DNA of 64,000 nt. Origin: Arthrobacter sp. MMS18-M83. Its GTDB lineage: Bacteria > Actinomycetota > Actinomycetes > Actinomycetales > Micrococcaceae. The notes below the pieces were generated by a model that saw nothing but the letters and a program-made list of their open reading frames with translations, did not search any database and had not been told where the DNA came from. This document shows, in pieces, positions 29,247 through 38,363 of the stretch (positions are counted from its first letter, which is position 1; the number at the start of each line of letters is the position of its first letter). The stretch is from NCBI RefSeq assembly GCF_026683955.1, contig NZ_CP113343.1, forward strand, positions 2,790,001 through 2,854,000, given 5' to 3'. The position numbers were made by a program, and so were the translations under genes.

Positions 29247-30074
29247 CTAGCTCTTCGGCAGGCCCGGCGGGTTCAGTTCAGACTTCTGGATCCCTTCCGC
29301 CGAGAGTCCCCAGCGATCCAGGATCTTCCCATACGTCCCGTCCTTGATCAGCGAGTTCAGGCCGGCCTGCGCTGCCGCCGCGAAGCCGTTGCCCTTCTTG
29401 GTGGTGACCGCAATGTTAGCCTTGAGCGGCCAGCCGCCGTCCACCAGGCCCACGTTCTTGGTCTTGCCATCGGTTTGCGACTTGTAGGACGCCGTCGCGT
29501 TCGGCCCGAACGTAAGGTCCGCACGGCCCGACTGAAGCGCCAGCGTGGAGGCCGAGTCGTCGTCGTAATACTGGAATTCAACCGGCTCTTCGCGGTAGCT
29601 GGCGAAATCGAACTTGAGCTTGCGCTCTTCCGTCACCGTGACGTTCGAGATGACGGCCTCGTACTTGCCCGATTCCACGCCCAGCGGCCAGTCGGCCCAG
29701 GCCGTCGGGACAATGTCCGCCTTGAGCCCCAGCGGATCTGCCAGCGCGACGGCGATATCCACCTCGTTGCCCACCGGCGTCTTGTTGTCCGCGGCATAGA
29801 CGGCCAGCGGCGCGGCGAAAGGGCTCACAGCGACGGTCAGCTTTCCGTCTGTCTTGACCGACTGCGGCACCTGGGCGGCGGCTTCCGGTGAGACCTGTAC
29901 AGGGAAGCGGTTCTGTTCCGGTGACAGGTTGAAGGTCTTGGCGGCTGAAGAGCCAGCGGACGACGACGGCGCTGACGCCGCTGAGGCGCGCGGGTCCGAG
30001 CACGCGGCGAGTCCGAGAGTCGCGGTCACTGCGAGTGCCAGTGCGGTGCCTGATTTGAGGCGTGAAATAGCCAT
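29247..30074 (-). CDS. ABC transporter substrate-binding lipoprotein, polar amino acid type
   Basis: A 275-residue exported lipoprotein with signal sequence and lipobox (LGLAACSDP, Cys about residue 23), then an SBP_bac_3 domain. The domain shows LTVAVSPFAAPLAVY, GNEVDIAVALADPLGL, ISNVTVTEERKLKFDFASY and a C-terminal SLIKDGTYGKILDRWGL. It should bind an amino acid or related polar solute outside the membrane. No permease or ATPase gene is next to it, so it either serves a transporter elsewhere or is a solitary receptor. ATG 30074 is preceded by an AGGGGA-type site. Confidence 0.88.
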   Translation of the reverse strand: MAISRLKSGTALALAVTATLGLAACSDPRASAASAPSSSAGSSAAKTFNLSPEQNRFPVQVSPEAAAQVPQSVKTDGKLTVAVSPFAAPLAVYAADNKTPVGNEVDIAVALADPLGLKADIVPTAWADWPLGVESGKYEAVISNVTVTEERKLKFDFASYREEPVEFQYYDDDSASTLALQSGRADLTFGPNATASYKSQTDGKTKNVGLVDGGWPLKANIAVTTKKGNGFAAAAQAGLNSLIKDGTYGKILDRWGLSAEGIQKSELNPPGLPKS

Positions 30075-30263
30075 GGAGTCCCCTTCGAAAGTGGTGGATG
30101 GTGTGCTTGTGGCAGCAACTATCCGGCAGGGTCTAGGGCCGGTCAAAGCGGCTTGAAACGCTGGGATACAGGAGTTAACGGGGTTCATTCGAGGTCCCGA
30201 GAGGTCACACTCGGGCACGGTGTAGGCTTCCCACACAACGGCCCATACCAGAGGAGATTTTTC

Positions 30264-30692
30264 GTGAGCAACGAGCAAACCCCAGTTGCACAGGCACTGG
30301 ATTCCTACGCCGCCGCCGTCCAGGCGAAGGATGTGGATGCCTTCACGGCGCTCTACGACGACAACGTCCACATCTACGATTCCTGGGGGCAATGGCAATA
30401 CACGGGAATCGATGCTTGGCGGTCGATGGCGGGCGAATGGTTCTCCTCACTTGGCGACGAGCGCGTGCAGGTCGAATTCAACGAAGTGCGGTCCGTTGCG
30501 GGGGAGGACGTAGCTTTCGGGCATGCGGCCGTCACCTTCGCCGGGATCTCGGCGGAAGGCGAACGGCTCAGGGCGATGACCAACCGCTTCACCATTTGCC
30601 TTGAGAAGAAGAACGGCGCTTGGAAGATCGCCCACGAGCACTCTTCCCTGCCCATCGACATGGAGACGGGCAAAGGCATCTTCACAAGCTGA
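30264..30692 (+). CDS. NTF2-like/SnoaL-type small protein
   Basis: A 142-residue protein of the nuclear transport factor 2 fold (calcium/calmodulin-kinase association domain or SnoaL-like). It starts with a helix, [25 protein letters not shown], continues [14 protein letters not shown], and ends with the strand [18 protein letters not shown]. Such proteins are small-molecule isomerases or binding domains with no fixed function. GTG 30264 is chosen for its GAGGAGA ribosome binding site. A luciferase-like oxidoreductase gene follows on the same strand after about 110 bases. Confidence 0.85.
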   Translation: MSNEQTPVAQALDSYAAAVQAKDVDAFTALYDDNVHIYDSWGQWQYTGIDAWRSMAGEWFSSLGDERVQVEFNEVRSVAGEDVAFGHAAVTFAGISAEGERLRAMTNRFTICLEKKNGAWKIAHEHSSLPIDMETGKGIFTS

Positions 30693-30804
30693 GACGGAAC
30701 CCACGGAAGTCAACGAAATAACCCAGCGGCCGCCGTCGTTGTCGCAAGAGTGGCCGGGAAACCGGCCGCTTGAACGAAACCACCTTCGAAAGGCCGGCAC
30801 CAAC

Positions 30805-31794
30805 GTGACTGTTCCCCTCTCCATCCTCGACCTGGCAATCATTGGCAAAGGCCAGACGGCGGCGGAGAGTTTCGCCGGGAGTGTCGCCATAGCGCAACTG
30901 GCCGAGCGGCTCGGCTACCGTCGGATTTGGTACGCCGAGCACCACAACATGGGCTCGATCGCTTCCTCGGCCACGAGCGTCCTGATTGCCCATATTGCGG
31001 CCAACACGAGCACCATCCGGCTCGGCGCCGGCGGGGTCATGCTGCCCAACCACTCGCCGCTCACTATCGCTGAGCAGTTCGGCACGCTCGAAACACTGCA
31101 CCCGGGCCGCATCGACCTTGGCCTCGGACGGGCACCCGGCAGCGACCAGAACACCATGCGTGCACTCCGCCGCGACCCCATGGCCGCGGACACGTTCCCG
31201 CAGGACGTATTAGAGCTGCAGGGCTACCTCACGGGACCCACTCGCATCCAAGGGGTCGAAGCGACGCCGGGCAAGGGCACCAACGTGCCGCTCTACATCC
31301 TCGGTTCCTCCCTGTTCGGGGCGCACCTCGCCGCACAGCTTGGCCTGCCTTACGCCTTCGCCTCGCACTTCGCGCCCAACGCGCTGCAGGACGCCGTCGC
31401 CATTTACCGCCGCGAGTTCAAGCCGTCTGAGCAACTGCAGGAGCCGCACGTGATCGCGGGAGTGAACGTGGTGGCAGCCGATTCGGCGGCCAAGGCCCAG
31501 CGGCTCTTCCTTGAGGTCAAGCGGGACCGCGTCTCCCGTTTCCTGGGTGGTGGGCGCGAGTTCACCGACGCCGAAGCGGACCTCATCCTCGACTCGCCGC
31601 AAGGCCAGCACATCGCCCAAATGGTGAAGTACTCGGCAGTGGGGACGCCGGAGGTTGTGCGCGATTACCTCGATGAGTTTGCCCGCCACGCCGACGCCGA
31701 CGAACTGATCGTGGCCCACCAAAGCACCGGAACGGAGCAGCGCCTGCGTTCCGTGGAGCTGGTAGCGGAAGCCGTGGGGCTGACCCGGGTGTAG
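30805..31794 (+). CDS. LLM-class flavin-dependent oxidoreductase
   Basis: A 329-residue luciferase-like monooxygenase of the single-chain MsnO8-type group. Features are [18 protein letters not shown] at the start, [57 protein letters not shown] and the C-terminal [14 protein letters not shown]. It would use reduced FMN or F420 on an unknown substrate. GTG 30805 has AAAGG upstream and gives the family N-terminus; the frame is open further upstream over the previous gene without support. Confidence 0.88.
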   Translation: MTVPLSILDLAIIGKGQTAAESFAGSVAIAQLAERLGYRRIWYAEHHNMGSIASSATSVLIAHIAANTSTIRLGAGGVMLPNHSPLTIAEQFGTLETLHPGRIDLGLGRAPGSDQNTMRALRRDPMAADTFPQDVLELQGYLTGPTRIQGVEATPGKGTNVPLYILGSSLFGAHLAAQLGLPYAFASHFAPNALQDAVAIYRREFKPSEQLQEPHVIAGVNVVAADSAAKAQRLFLEVKRDRVSRFLGGGREFTDAEADLILDSPQGQHIAQMVKYSAVGTPEVVRDYLDEFARHADADELIVAHQSTGTEQRLRSVELVAEAVGLTRV

Positions 31795-32018
31795 CCGACG
31801 CCCGGCTCGCGCCACTCCGAGCAAACTTTTGAAACGCACGACGACGGCCTACCGCGGAATTGCGCGGAACGCACCGCTGCGCCGGACCAAAAGAACGTCT
31901 GGCGTAACGCACCCTGCCGAGCAAACTCGGAAGCGTTACACCCCGGCAATACGCGGGTCATGGAGGCGAAACTCCGCGGGCGGAAACTGGACGAATCCAC
32001 CCCGGAAGGATCGTCCCC

Positions 32019-34658
32019 ATGGCTACTCCGCTCAACCAGTCAGTGGCCGATTCGGCGTTGCTGACAAAGTCGCTTCCACTCGGCCTCCTGCGGACCTTCG
32101 CCCAGTCCGAGGCCGCCCACGACGGCATCACCCCGGAACTCCTCTCCGAGCTGAGGATGCTCGCCCGAACTCCGGGACTCCTGGTGGCTTGCAACTACGG
32201 TGGAACCCTCTGCGCGGCTGAAGGCGTGTCAACCGAGACGCTCCCTTTGGGGGGTGCCGCCGTCGCGCTCCGGGCACTGGCCGCACTGCCGAACACGCAC
32301 ACGGCCGTCATCTCCGGCAGATCGCTCCGGGACTTGGCCGCTGTTTCCAGGCTCCCAGCGGAGGTTCACCTGGTGGGTTCGCACGGCGCTGAGTTCGACA
32401 TGACCTACGCGTACGGCATCTCCATGGCCACCGAGGCCGTCCTTCAGCGGGCAGCCACCGCAGTCAATGAATCAATCGGCTTCGAAAAGGGCATCAGCAT
32501 CGAGCGCAAGCCCGTGGCGGTCGCGATCCACACAAGGCCGGCGACGCCTGCCGTCGTCGCACGGGTGACGCGCGAGGCGAACCAGATCGCCCGGGAATTG
32601 GGCCTGTTCTTCATTGTGGACGGGTCAGTGCTGGACCTCTCCATCGTGGAGCCCTCGAAGGACGCCGCGCTGGAGCATCTGCGAACGCAGTTGGGGGCCA
32701 GCGCGGCCCTGTTTGCGGGCGACGCGGACAGCGATGAACTCGCCATCGCCACCCTGCGTGGCCCGGATCTAGGGCTGCACGTGGGCGACCGGGAAACCTC
32801 GGCGCGCCACCGACTGCCGGACCCGGAATCCTTCGCCAAAGTGCTCGCCATTCTGTTCGAACTCCGCCGGGCGTGGCTGTTTGGCGAGGACGCAGTGGGG
32901 CTGGAGCGGCATTCGATGATCGGCAACGGGACCTCCACTGCGCTGCTCACCCCAGAAGCCAAGATTTGTTGGATGAGCCATCCCCTCCCGGATTCCGGCT
33001 CCTTGTTTGCCCACATCCTCGGTGGCGATCCCGCCGGCCACTTCAGCGTGGAACCGGTCAAGACGTCGAAGGTTCTGGGCCAGCGCTACGTGGACAACAC
33101 CATGATCGTGGAGACGCGCTGGGCGGACGTCACAGTCACCGACTACCTTGAACCCGCACCGGACGGCATCACCAGCCTGGTCCGTGTCCTGTCCGGAACC
33201 GGCAGTGCGCGGATTGTTTTCGCACCACGCCCGGACTACGCCAATGCTCCCTTCAACATGGAAATCCGCGGTGAAGAGTTGCACGTCGTGGGCACGTCGG
33301 ACCCCATCATCCTCTTCGCTCCCGGGGTCTCCTTCACGGTCACCAGCGACGGCAAGCATGGCACCGCCACCGCGGAAGTCAGCCTCGCGTACGGTCCCGT
33401 AGTCATGAACCTCAGGTGCGGGGACACTGAGCCGACGACGCCGGACCCCGCCGGAGAGCTCGCCCGGCGGGCCGCCGTCGCGCACCAATCCCGGCAGTGG
33501 GTCCGCGGGCTGGAACTGCCCGAAATGAAACCGTCGTTGGTGCGCCGTTCGGCGCTGGTCCTGAAGGCCTTGGTGCACGAACCCACAGGGGCAGTCCTCG
33601 CGGCGCCAACCACGTCGCTGCCGGAAGGGATCGGTGGGACCCGCAACTGGGACTACCGTTACTGCTGGCTCCGCGACGGTTCCATGACGGTCAACGCGCT
33701 GGTGGATCTCGGTTCCACCGAGGAAGCGGACGGTTTCCTCCGCTGGCTGGGCCGCATCCTCGACAACGCGCCCGGACCGGAATGGCTGCACCCGCTGTAC
33801 TCCGTGACGGGCTCCCCGCTGTCCACGGAGGCCATCATCGAAAGCCTGCCCGGTTACGCAGGATCCCGACCCGTGCGGATCGGGAACGCGGCGGACCACC
33901 AGGTCCAGCTGGACGTTTTCGGACCGATCGCCGAACTCATTCGCGGGCTCAGCAAACGTCGCGGCACCCTGCCGGACGAACACTGGAAACTCATGGAGCA
34001 GATGGCCTCGGCCGTCCTGGCCCGCTGGCACGAACCCGACCACGGCATCTGGGAAGCCCGGCGCGCACCGAGACACCACATCTACACGAAGGTGATGTGC
34101 TGGGTGACGCTGGACCGGGCCATGCAGACGGCGGTCCGGTTCCGTCGCCCAATTGGAGCCGCGTGGGAGGAGACGGCCAACATCATCCGCTCCGAGGTCC
34201 TCCGCGAGGGCTGGGATGATTCCGCGAGTTCCTACACTGTGGCCTACGACAGCCCGGACCTGGACGCGGCTGTGCTCCACATCGGACTCTCGGGCCTCCT
34301 GGATGTCCGCGACCAGCGCTTCCTGGACACTGTCACCGCCGTCGAGCGGGAACTGCGGGTGGGTCCCACCGTGTTCCGGTACAAGTACGACGACGGCCTG
34401 CCGGGTTTGGAGGGCGGGTTCCACATCTGCACCACATGGCTGATTGAGGCGTACCTTGCCGTGGGCCGGCTGGACGATGCGCTGGAGTTGTTCAACCAGC
34501 TCGTGGCGCTCTTTGGGCCTACGGGTTTGCTTCCCGAGGAGTTCGACCCCGGCACGGAGACCCACCTGGGCAATCACCCGCAGGCGTACTCGCACCTGGG
34601 ATTCATCCGCTGCGCGCAGCTCCTGGACAGGTACCTCGACTTGGTGGACGAAGAGTAG
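32019..34658 (+). CDS. Trehalose-phosphatase-like HAD domain fused to GH15 glycoside hydrolase
   Basis: An 879-residue two-domain protein. Residues about 40-275 resemble trehalose-6-phosphate phosphatase: VISGRSLRDL, GSHGAEFD, EPSKDAALEHL and FAGDADSDELAI. Residues about 285-875 are a GH15 (trehalase/glucoamylase-like) hydrolase: GGTRNWDYRYCWLRDGSMT, catalytic region HGIWEARRAPRHH with Glu679, and LLPEEFDP with Glu840/841. Motif I of the HAD domain, normally DYDGT with the Asp nucleophile, reads NYGGT at 59-63, so both aspartates are gone and phosphatase activity is unlikely. The GH15 site looks intact. The HAD part may bind trehalose-6-phosphate as a regulatory domain (inference). GGAAGGA precedes ATG 32019. 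Confidence 0.88.
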   Translation: MATPLNQSVADSALLTKSLPLGLLRTFAQSEAAHDGITPELLSELRMLARTPGLLVACNYGGTLCAAEGVSTETLPLGGAAVALRALAALPNTHTAVISGRSLRDLAAVSRLPAEVHLVGSHGAEFDMTYAYGISMATEAVLQRAATAVNESIGFEKGISIERKPVAVAIHTRPATPAVVARVTREANQIARELGLFFIVDGSVLDLSIVEPSKDAALEHLRTQLGASAALFAGDADSDELAIATLRGPDLGLHVGDRETSARHRLPDPESFAKVLAILFELRRAWLFGEDAVGLERHSMIGNGTSTALLTPEAKICWMSHPLPDSGSLFAHILGGDPAGHFSVEPVKTSKVLGQRYVDNTMIVETRWADVTVTDYLEPAPDGITSLVRVLSGTGSARIVFAPRPDYANAPFNMEIRGEELHVVGTSDPIILFAPGVSFTVTSDGKHGTATAEVSLAYGPVVMNLRCGDTEPTTPDPAGELARRAAVAHQSRQWVRGLELPEMKPSLVRRSALVLKALVHEPTGAVLAAPTTSLPEGIGGTRNWDYRYCWLRDGSMTVNALVDLGSTEEADGFLRWLGRILDNAPGPEWLHPLYSVTGSPLSTEAIIESLPGYAGSRPVRIGNAADHQVQLDVFGPIAELIRGLSKRRGTLPDEHWKLMEQMASAVLARWHEPDHGIWEARRAPRHHIYTKVMCWVTLDRAMQTAVRFRRPIGAAWEETANIIRSEVLREGWDDSASSYTVAYDSPDLDAAVLHIGLSGLLDVRDQRFLDTVTAVERELRVGPTVFRYKYDDGLPGLEGGFHICTTWLIEAYLAVGRLDDALELFNQLVALFGPTGLLPEEFDPGTETHLGNHPQAYSHLGFIRCAQLLDRYLDLVDEE

Positions 34659-34680
34659 GCCCAAGGACACCAGCCGCCCG

Positions 34681-34746
34681 CCCAACTGACTCGCATTAGA
34701 TGTCGTTTTGAGCGCTCAAAACGACACCTAGTGCGAGTCAGTTGGG
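34681..34746. repeat. 66-bp palindromic repeat between convergent genes (CCCAACTGACTCGCA family)
   Basis: CCCAACTGACTCGCA at 34681-34695 is mirrored at 34732-34746. The arms continue nearly perfectly to a GAGCGCTC centre around TGTCGTTTT. It lies between the convergent GH15 fusion and transporter genes, as expected of a bidirectional terminator. A second family copy, split by an IS element, is at 61063-62581. Confidence 0.88.
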
Positions 34747-34747
34747 T

Positions 34748-35674
34748 CTAGGCAAGCAGCAGGGCCACTGCGATCATTGCCGGGACCGCCACCACCGTGG
34801 TGATCAGGACGGTGTCCTTGGCAACGGTGATTCCGGTGTTGTAGCGGCTCGCTGCAACGAACACGTTCTGCGCCGTGGGCAATGCCGAAGTGACCACCAC
34901 CGCGAACAAGGCGTGTCCCTCCAGACCCAACGCGAAGCGGGCAAACAGGTAGGCCATCAAGGGGTGGACGAACAGCTTGAAGCCGCTGGCCAGCAAGGTG
35001 TCCAGGCGGCGGCATGTGTCCTTTTGCAATGGGGGCGAGCCGTTCAAGCTCATGCCGAACGCCATCAGCATCGCAGGGATGGCGGCGCCTCCGATCAGAT
35101 GGATCGGCTCCATGATGAGCGCGGGCACTTGCCAGCTGGTGCCGGCCACCACCAAGCCGAGGGCCGATCCCACGATCATCGGGTTCCGTACGATCATCAA
35201 GACGAATCGGAGGGGAGTGGTGCGGTGGCTGCTGGTGCTGGCATCGAGTGCCATCAGGTACATGGGCGTGAAGAACGCGAGCTGGAAGATCAGCAGCGGT
35301 GCCACATAGCTGGCGTCGCCCAGGACGAACACTGCGATGGGGATGCCGAGGTTCGCGGAGTTGGCCAACGAAGCGCTCATGGATGACATGAGCGATTCTG
35401 GCAGGGAACGTTTGAGCCAGAACTTTACAATGACGAAGAACAGGGTGCCTGTGGCTACGGCCCCCACGGCTGTGACCAGGAGCGGAGCAGCGAAAATTTC
35501 GTGAAGATGGGCCTTGCCCAAGGTTTCAAAGAGGAGCGCAGGGCTCGCGACGAAGAAAGTCAGGCCGCTGAGGACCGAACGCGCATTGTCGCCCAGGATC
35601 CCGCGCTTGCCGACGAACATGCCCACCAGGATGATGGCCCAGACCACGAAGAACCCGGAAAGGACGCCCAGCAC
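34748..35674 (-). CDS. AEC family transporter (auxin efflux carrier-like)
   Basis: A 308-residue membrane protein with about ten helices, matching the Mem_trans/AEC family: FVVWAIILVGMFVGKRGIL at the N-terminus, SLANSANLGIPIAVFVLGD (the conserved NxGxxG region), and TSALPTAQNVFVAASRYN near the C-terminus. Bacterial members export or import small organic acids such as malate; the substrate here is unknown. GTG 35674 is the only plausible start. The stop is two bases from a large palindromic terminator. Confidence 0.88.
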   Translation of the reverse strand: MLGVLSGFFVVWAIILVGMFVGKRGILGDNARSVLSGLTFFVASPALLFETLGKAHLHEIFAAPLLVTAVGAVATGTLFFVIVKFWLKRSLPESLMSSMSASLANSANLGIPIAVFVLGDASYVAPLLIFQLAFFTPMYLMALDASTSSHRTTPLRFVLMIVRNPMIVGSALGLVVAGTSWQVPALIMEPIHLIGGAAIPAMLMAFGMSLNGSPPLQKDTCRRLDTLLASGFKLFVHPLMAYLFARFALGLEGHALFAVVVTSALPTAQNVFVAASRYNTGITVAKDTVLITTVVAVPAMIAVALLLA

Positions 35675-35817
35675 TACGGCATCCGGAGGGGGATGGGTGC
35701 GGGGCGGCGTGGGTTCACAGTCCCAGCCTAAATCAGCTTTATTCGGCGGTAAGGCTCGACGGCGGGATGTTCCGCCATGTGGACGGCGTCAAGGGGCGTC
35801 CCGCGGGGCTAGGGAGT

Positions 35818-36246
35818 CTAGTTCAGGTCGGCGTTGTTGAGGGCGTGCGGCGGGCGCATGAGGCCCGGAGTGAGGCCCTCGGCGGGATCGCTGCCGAGCT
35901 GGACGATCTTGTTGGACCTATCCACATGGACAACCTTAGGCTGGTAGGCCTTGGCCTCTTCGGTGGTCATCTCCGCATAGGTGATGAGGATGACGATGTC
36001 GCCCACGTGCACCAGGTGCGCTGCGGCACCGTTGATGCCGATGACGCCGGATCCGCGCTCGCCGGCGATGGTGTACGTTTCCAGGCGCGCCCCATTGGTG
36101 ACATCAACAATCGAGACGAGCTCACCGGGCAGAATGTCCGCAGCATCCAGCAGATCCAGGTCGACCGTCACAGAACCTACATAGTGCAGGTCGGCATGGG
36201 TCACCGTGGCACGGTGGATCTTGGACTTAAACATTGTGCGGTTCAT
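35818..36246 (-). CDS. panD: Aspartate 1-decarboxylase
   Basis: A 142-residue pyruvoyl enzyme that makes beta-alanine from L-aspartate for pantothenate and CoA synthesis. The self-cleavage site Gly24-Ser25 is present in [10 protein letters not shown], giving the pyruvoyl group on Ser25. [17 protein letters not shown] and [11 protein letters not shown] are family segments. It is a soluble tetramer in homologs. No panB or panC lies beside it. Confidence 0.95.
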   Translation of the reverse strand: MNRTMFKSKIHRATVTHADLHYVGSVTVDLDLLDAADILPGELVSIVDVTNGARLETYTIAGERGSGVIGINGAAAHLVHVGDIVILITYAEMTTEEAKAYQPKVVHVDRSNKIVQLGSDPAEGLTPGLMRPPHALNNADLN

Positions 36247-36301
36247 AACGTGACAAGTTTAGCGCGTGGGCGCTCGATCGCCGGGTGATGCCTGACACAG
36301 G

Positions 36302-36631
36302 CTAGGCCCTGGCGCCGGCCTTCCTTCCCTGCCGCCTCTTCAGGGAACCGTAGCCAGCGAGCAGCTTGGGAACGGCGAAGTAGACGGCCGTCGGAACCAC
36401 CACGAGAGTCAAGATGAGGGCGCGCAGGGCAGGGTGCCAGGATTCGGTCAACGGACCAAGGATCGTCAGGCCGATCGCCACGAGCGGGAAGATGGCCAGC
36501 CAAGTGATGACTGCGCGCACGTGCACAGAAGGGACGTGGGCGGAATGTGCGTGAACAGAAGGCGCGGGCGCGGAAACCGGCGCAGGCCCGGTGCTGTCCA
36601 CGGGTGCGGTAACTGGGGACTGGGTGCTCAT
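36302..36631 (-). CDS. Small membrane protein controlled by adjacent TetR regulator
   Basis: A 109-residue protein. A Pro/Ala/Ser/His-rich N-terminus of about 40 residues is followed by two transmembrane helices (VITWLAIFPLVAIGLTIL and ALILTLVVVPTAVYFAV) and a basic C-terminus (GSLKRRQGRKAG). No characterised family is recognised, although the two-helix layout resembles DUF2798-type proteins. ATG 36631 has GGAGAA upstream. It is divergent from a TetR gene, and a TetR-type palindrome lies ten bases before its start, so it is the likely target. Confidence 0.7.
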   Translation of the reverse strand: MSTQSPVTAPVDSTGPAPVSAPAPSVHAHSAHVPSVHVRAVITWLAIFPLVAIGLTILGPLTESWHPALRALILTLVVVPTAVYFAVPKLLAGYGSLKRRQGRKAGARA

Positions 36632-36640
36632 GAAATTCTC

Positions 36641-36710
36641 CAACCAATTAGTTGTTTTCCGGGTGAGTTCAGACTAGACGCCACTTCCGAAAACTGCAAC
36701 TACTTGGTTG
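36641..36710. promoter_or_regulatory. Two TetR-type operators in divergent region
   Basis: CAACCAATTAGTTG at 36641-36654 and CAACTACTTGGTTG at 36697-36710 are near-perfect palindromes of the form CAACyAnnTrGTTG, 56 bp apart. The first covers the leader of the membrane protein gene and the second lies just before the TetR gene. Confidence 0.72.
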
Positions 36711-36730
36711 GACTCTGTTACGATGGGTGC

Positions 36731-37327
36731 ATGGCATGGGATACCGAGCGGACCAAGCGCCTCCTCCTTGAGGCGGCCACCGCCGAGTTTTGCCAATTCG
36801 GACTCGCCGGCGCGAGGGTAGACCGCATCGCAGCCGCGGCCGGAGTCAACAAAGAGCGCATCTATCAGTACTTCGGCAAGAAAGATCTCCTCTTCGACGC
36901 CGTGATCGCGTCCCAGCTCAGCAAGGTGGTGGACGAAGTCCGCATCGAGGGCAGTGGTCCCGAAGCCTTGGCCGATTATGCCGGACGCCTGTTCGACCAC
37001 CACCACCAAGACGCCACCCTGCCGAGGCTGCTGTTCTGGGAGGGGTTGGAGCGGGGCGACTACGTGGTGAACCGCCCTGACCGGGCCGCGAACTGCCGCA
37101 ACAAGGTTGATGGCGTCATCCGGGCCATGCCGGGCACTTCCAGGGAAGACGCAGCCGATCTGATCCTCACCATCGTTGCGCTGTGTGACGCCTGGCCGGT
37201 ACTGCCGGAACTGGATGGCCTCATGGCTGGCAAGGGATCAGGCAGGGTGCAGCGGCGACGGAAGGCGATTGTCCAGACCATCCTCCTGGCCGCGCGGGCA
37301 TTGGTCCCCGAGCCTAGTCACCTCTAG
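36731..37327 (+). CDS. TetR family transcriptional regulator
   Basis: A 198-residue regulator. The N-terminal helix-turn-helix is RLLLEAATAEFCQFGLAGAR, then VDRIAAAAGVNKERIYQYFG with FGKKDLLFDAVI. The rest is an all-helical ligand-binding domain of unknown effector. ATG 36731 gives the standard N-terminus; longer upstream frames run through the operators. Two matching palindromes lie between it and the divergent small membrane protein gene, so it should repress both. Confidence 0.9.
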   Translation: MAWDTERTKRLLLEAATAEFCQFGLAGARVDRIAAAAGVNKERIYQYFGKKDLLFDAVIASQLSKVVDEVRIEGSGPEALADYAGRLFDHHHQDATLPRLLFWEGLERGDYVVNRPDRAANCRNKVDGVIRAMPGTSREDAADLILTIVALCDAWPVLPELDGLMAGKGSGRVQRRRKAIVQTILLAARALVPEPSHL

Positions 37328-37359
37328 CCCGGCGCCTTCGAGTTCCGGATCCGTGGGAA

Positions 37360-38214
37360 CTATGCCTGCTTGTTGAGCGTCCGGCCGATGATGGCTTGCG
37401 TGAGCGCATCCACTACCTCTGCGTTCGCGAGCGGGTTGCGGATGAGGGTGAAGTCGACTTCGCCCACGGGCGGGAGGCCGAAGCGCCGGGTGATTACCGT
37501 GAGGTCCTCGGGAACCAGCGACGACGGCATGACGGCGACGCCGATGCCGGCGCGCACCGCAGCCAGGACGCCCGCGATCTGCTTGGTGGAGCAGGTGACC
37601 CGCCACGTCCTGCCCATGGCCTCGAGGGCATCGATGGCCAACTTGCGGCTGACGCTCGGTGCCGGATAGCAGATCAGCGGCACGGGGCCCGCAGGGTCCA
37701 GCACGGTCTGTTCGACGCCGACCCAGGCAAAGTTGTCGTGCCGGACCACGGTGCCGTCCTTGGCCTCGCCCACCCACTTCACGAACACCAGGTCCAGTTG
37801 GCCGGCGTTGAGGCGTTTGTAGAGCTGGTCGCTCTGGCTCACCGTGAGTTCGAGGTTGATCTGCGGATACAGTTGCCGGAATTCGCGAAGGATTCTCGGC
37901 AGGCCCGTAATGGCAAGATCGTCGGCGGTTCCGAAGCGGAGCCGGCCGCGCATGGCGGAACCGGAGAAATACCTCGCCGCGGAATCGTGGGCCGCCAGGA
38001 TGTTCCGGGCAAAACCTGCCATTGCGTCGCCATTGTCCGTGAGCCGCACATCCCTGGTGTCGCGTGCCACGAGCGCCCGCTTTGCCGCCGTTTCCAGCTT
38101 TCTCACGTGCTGGCTCACTGTGGGCTGGGCCAGGCCGAGGCGCTCGGCGGCCTTGGTGAAACTCAGGGTCTCGGCGACGGCCAAGAAGGACCGCAGCTGC
38201 ACTGGCTCGAACAC
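37360..38214 (-). CDS. LysR family transcriptional regulator
   Basis: A 284-residue LysR regulator. The winged helix is LRSFLAVAETLSFTKAAERL followed by GLAQPTVSQHVRKLE. The substrate-binding domain starts near residue 90 (GRLRFGTADDLAITGLPRIL). GTG 38214 is chosen because AAGGAG stands five bases upstream; the frame is open earlier to a TTG inside the operator. It is divergent from an MFS transporter, the usual LysR target arrangement. The effector is unknown. Confidence 0.9.
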   Translation of the reverse strand: MFEPVQLRSFLAVAETLSFTKAAERLGLAQPTVSQHVRKLETAAKRALVARDTRDVRLTDNGDAMAGFARNILAAHDSAARYFSGSAMRGRLRFGTADDLAITGLPRILREFRQLYPQINLELTVSQSDQLYKRLNAGQLDLVFVKWVGEAKDGTVVRHDNFAWVGVEQTVLDPAGPVPLICYPAPSVSRKLAIDALEAMGRTWRVTCSTKQIAGVLAAVRAGIGVAVMPSSLVPEDLTVITRRFGLPPVGEVDFTLIRNPLANAEVVDALTQAIIGRTLNKQA

Positions 38215-38257
38215 GAGGCTCCTTGAAAGGTGGGGGGACAGTTGCTCAGGGTACTGT

Positions 38258-38272
38258 ATTGCAATTCGCAAT
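38258..38272. promoter_or_regulatory. LysR-type operator
   Basis: ATTGCAATTCGCAAT is a perfect ATTGC-N5-GCAAT dyad, containing the T-N11-A LysR motif. It sits between the divergent LysR and MFS genes. Confidence 0.65.
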
Positions 38273-38363
38273 GCTAGTTATACAGCCAATTCACTTCCAT
38301 AATTGTGGCTGCCCACCCTAGCGTTAAGTGCATCCCAGCGAAACGTCTATCCAAGGACTTCTT

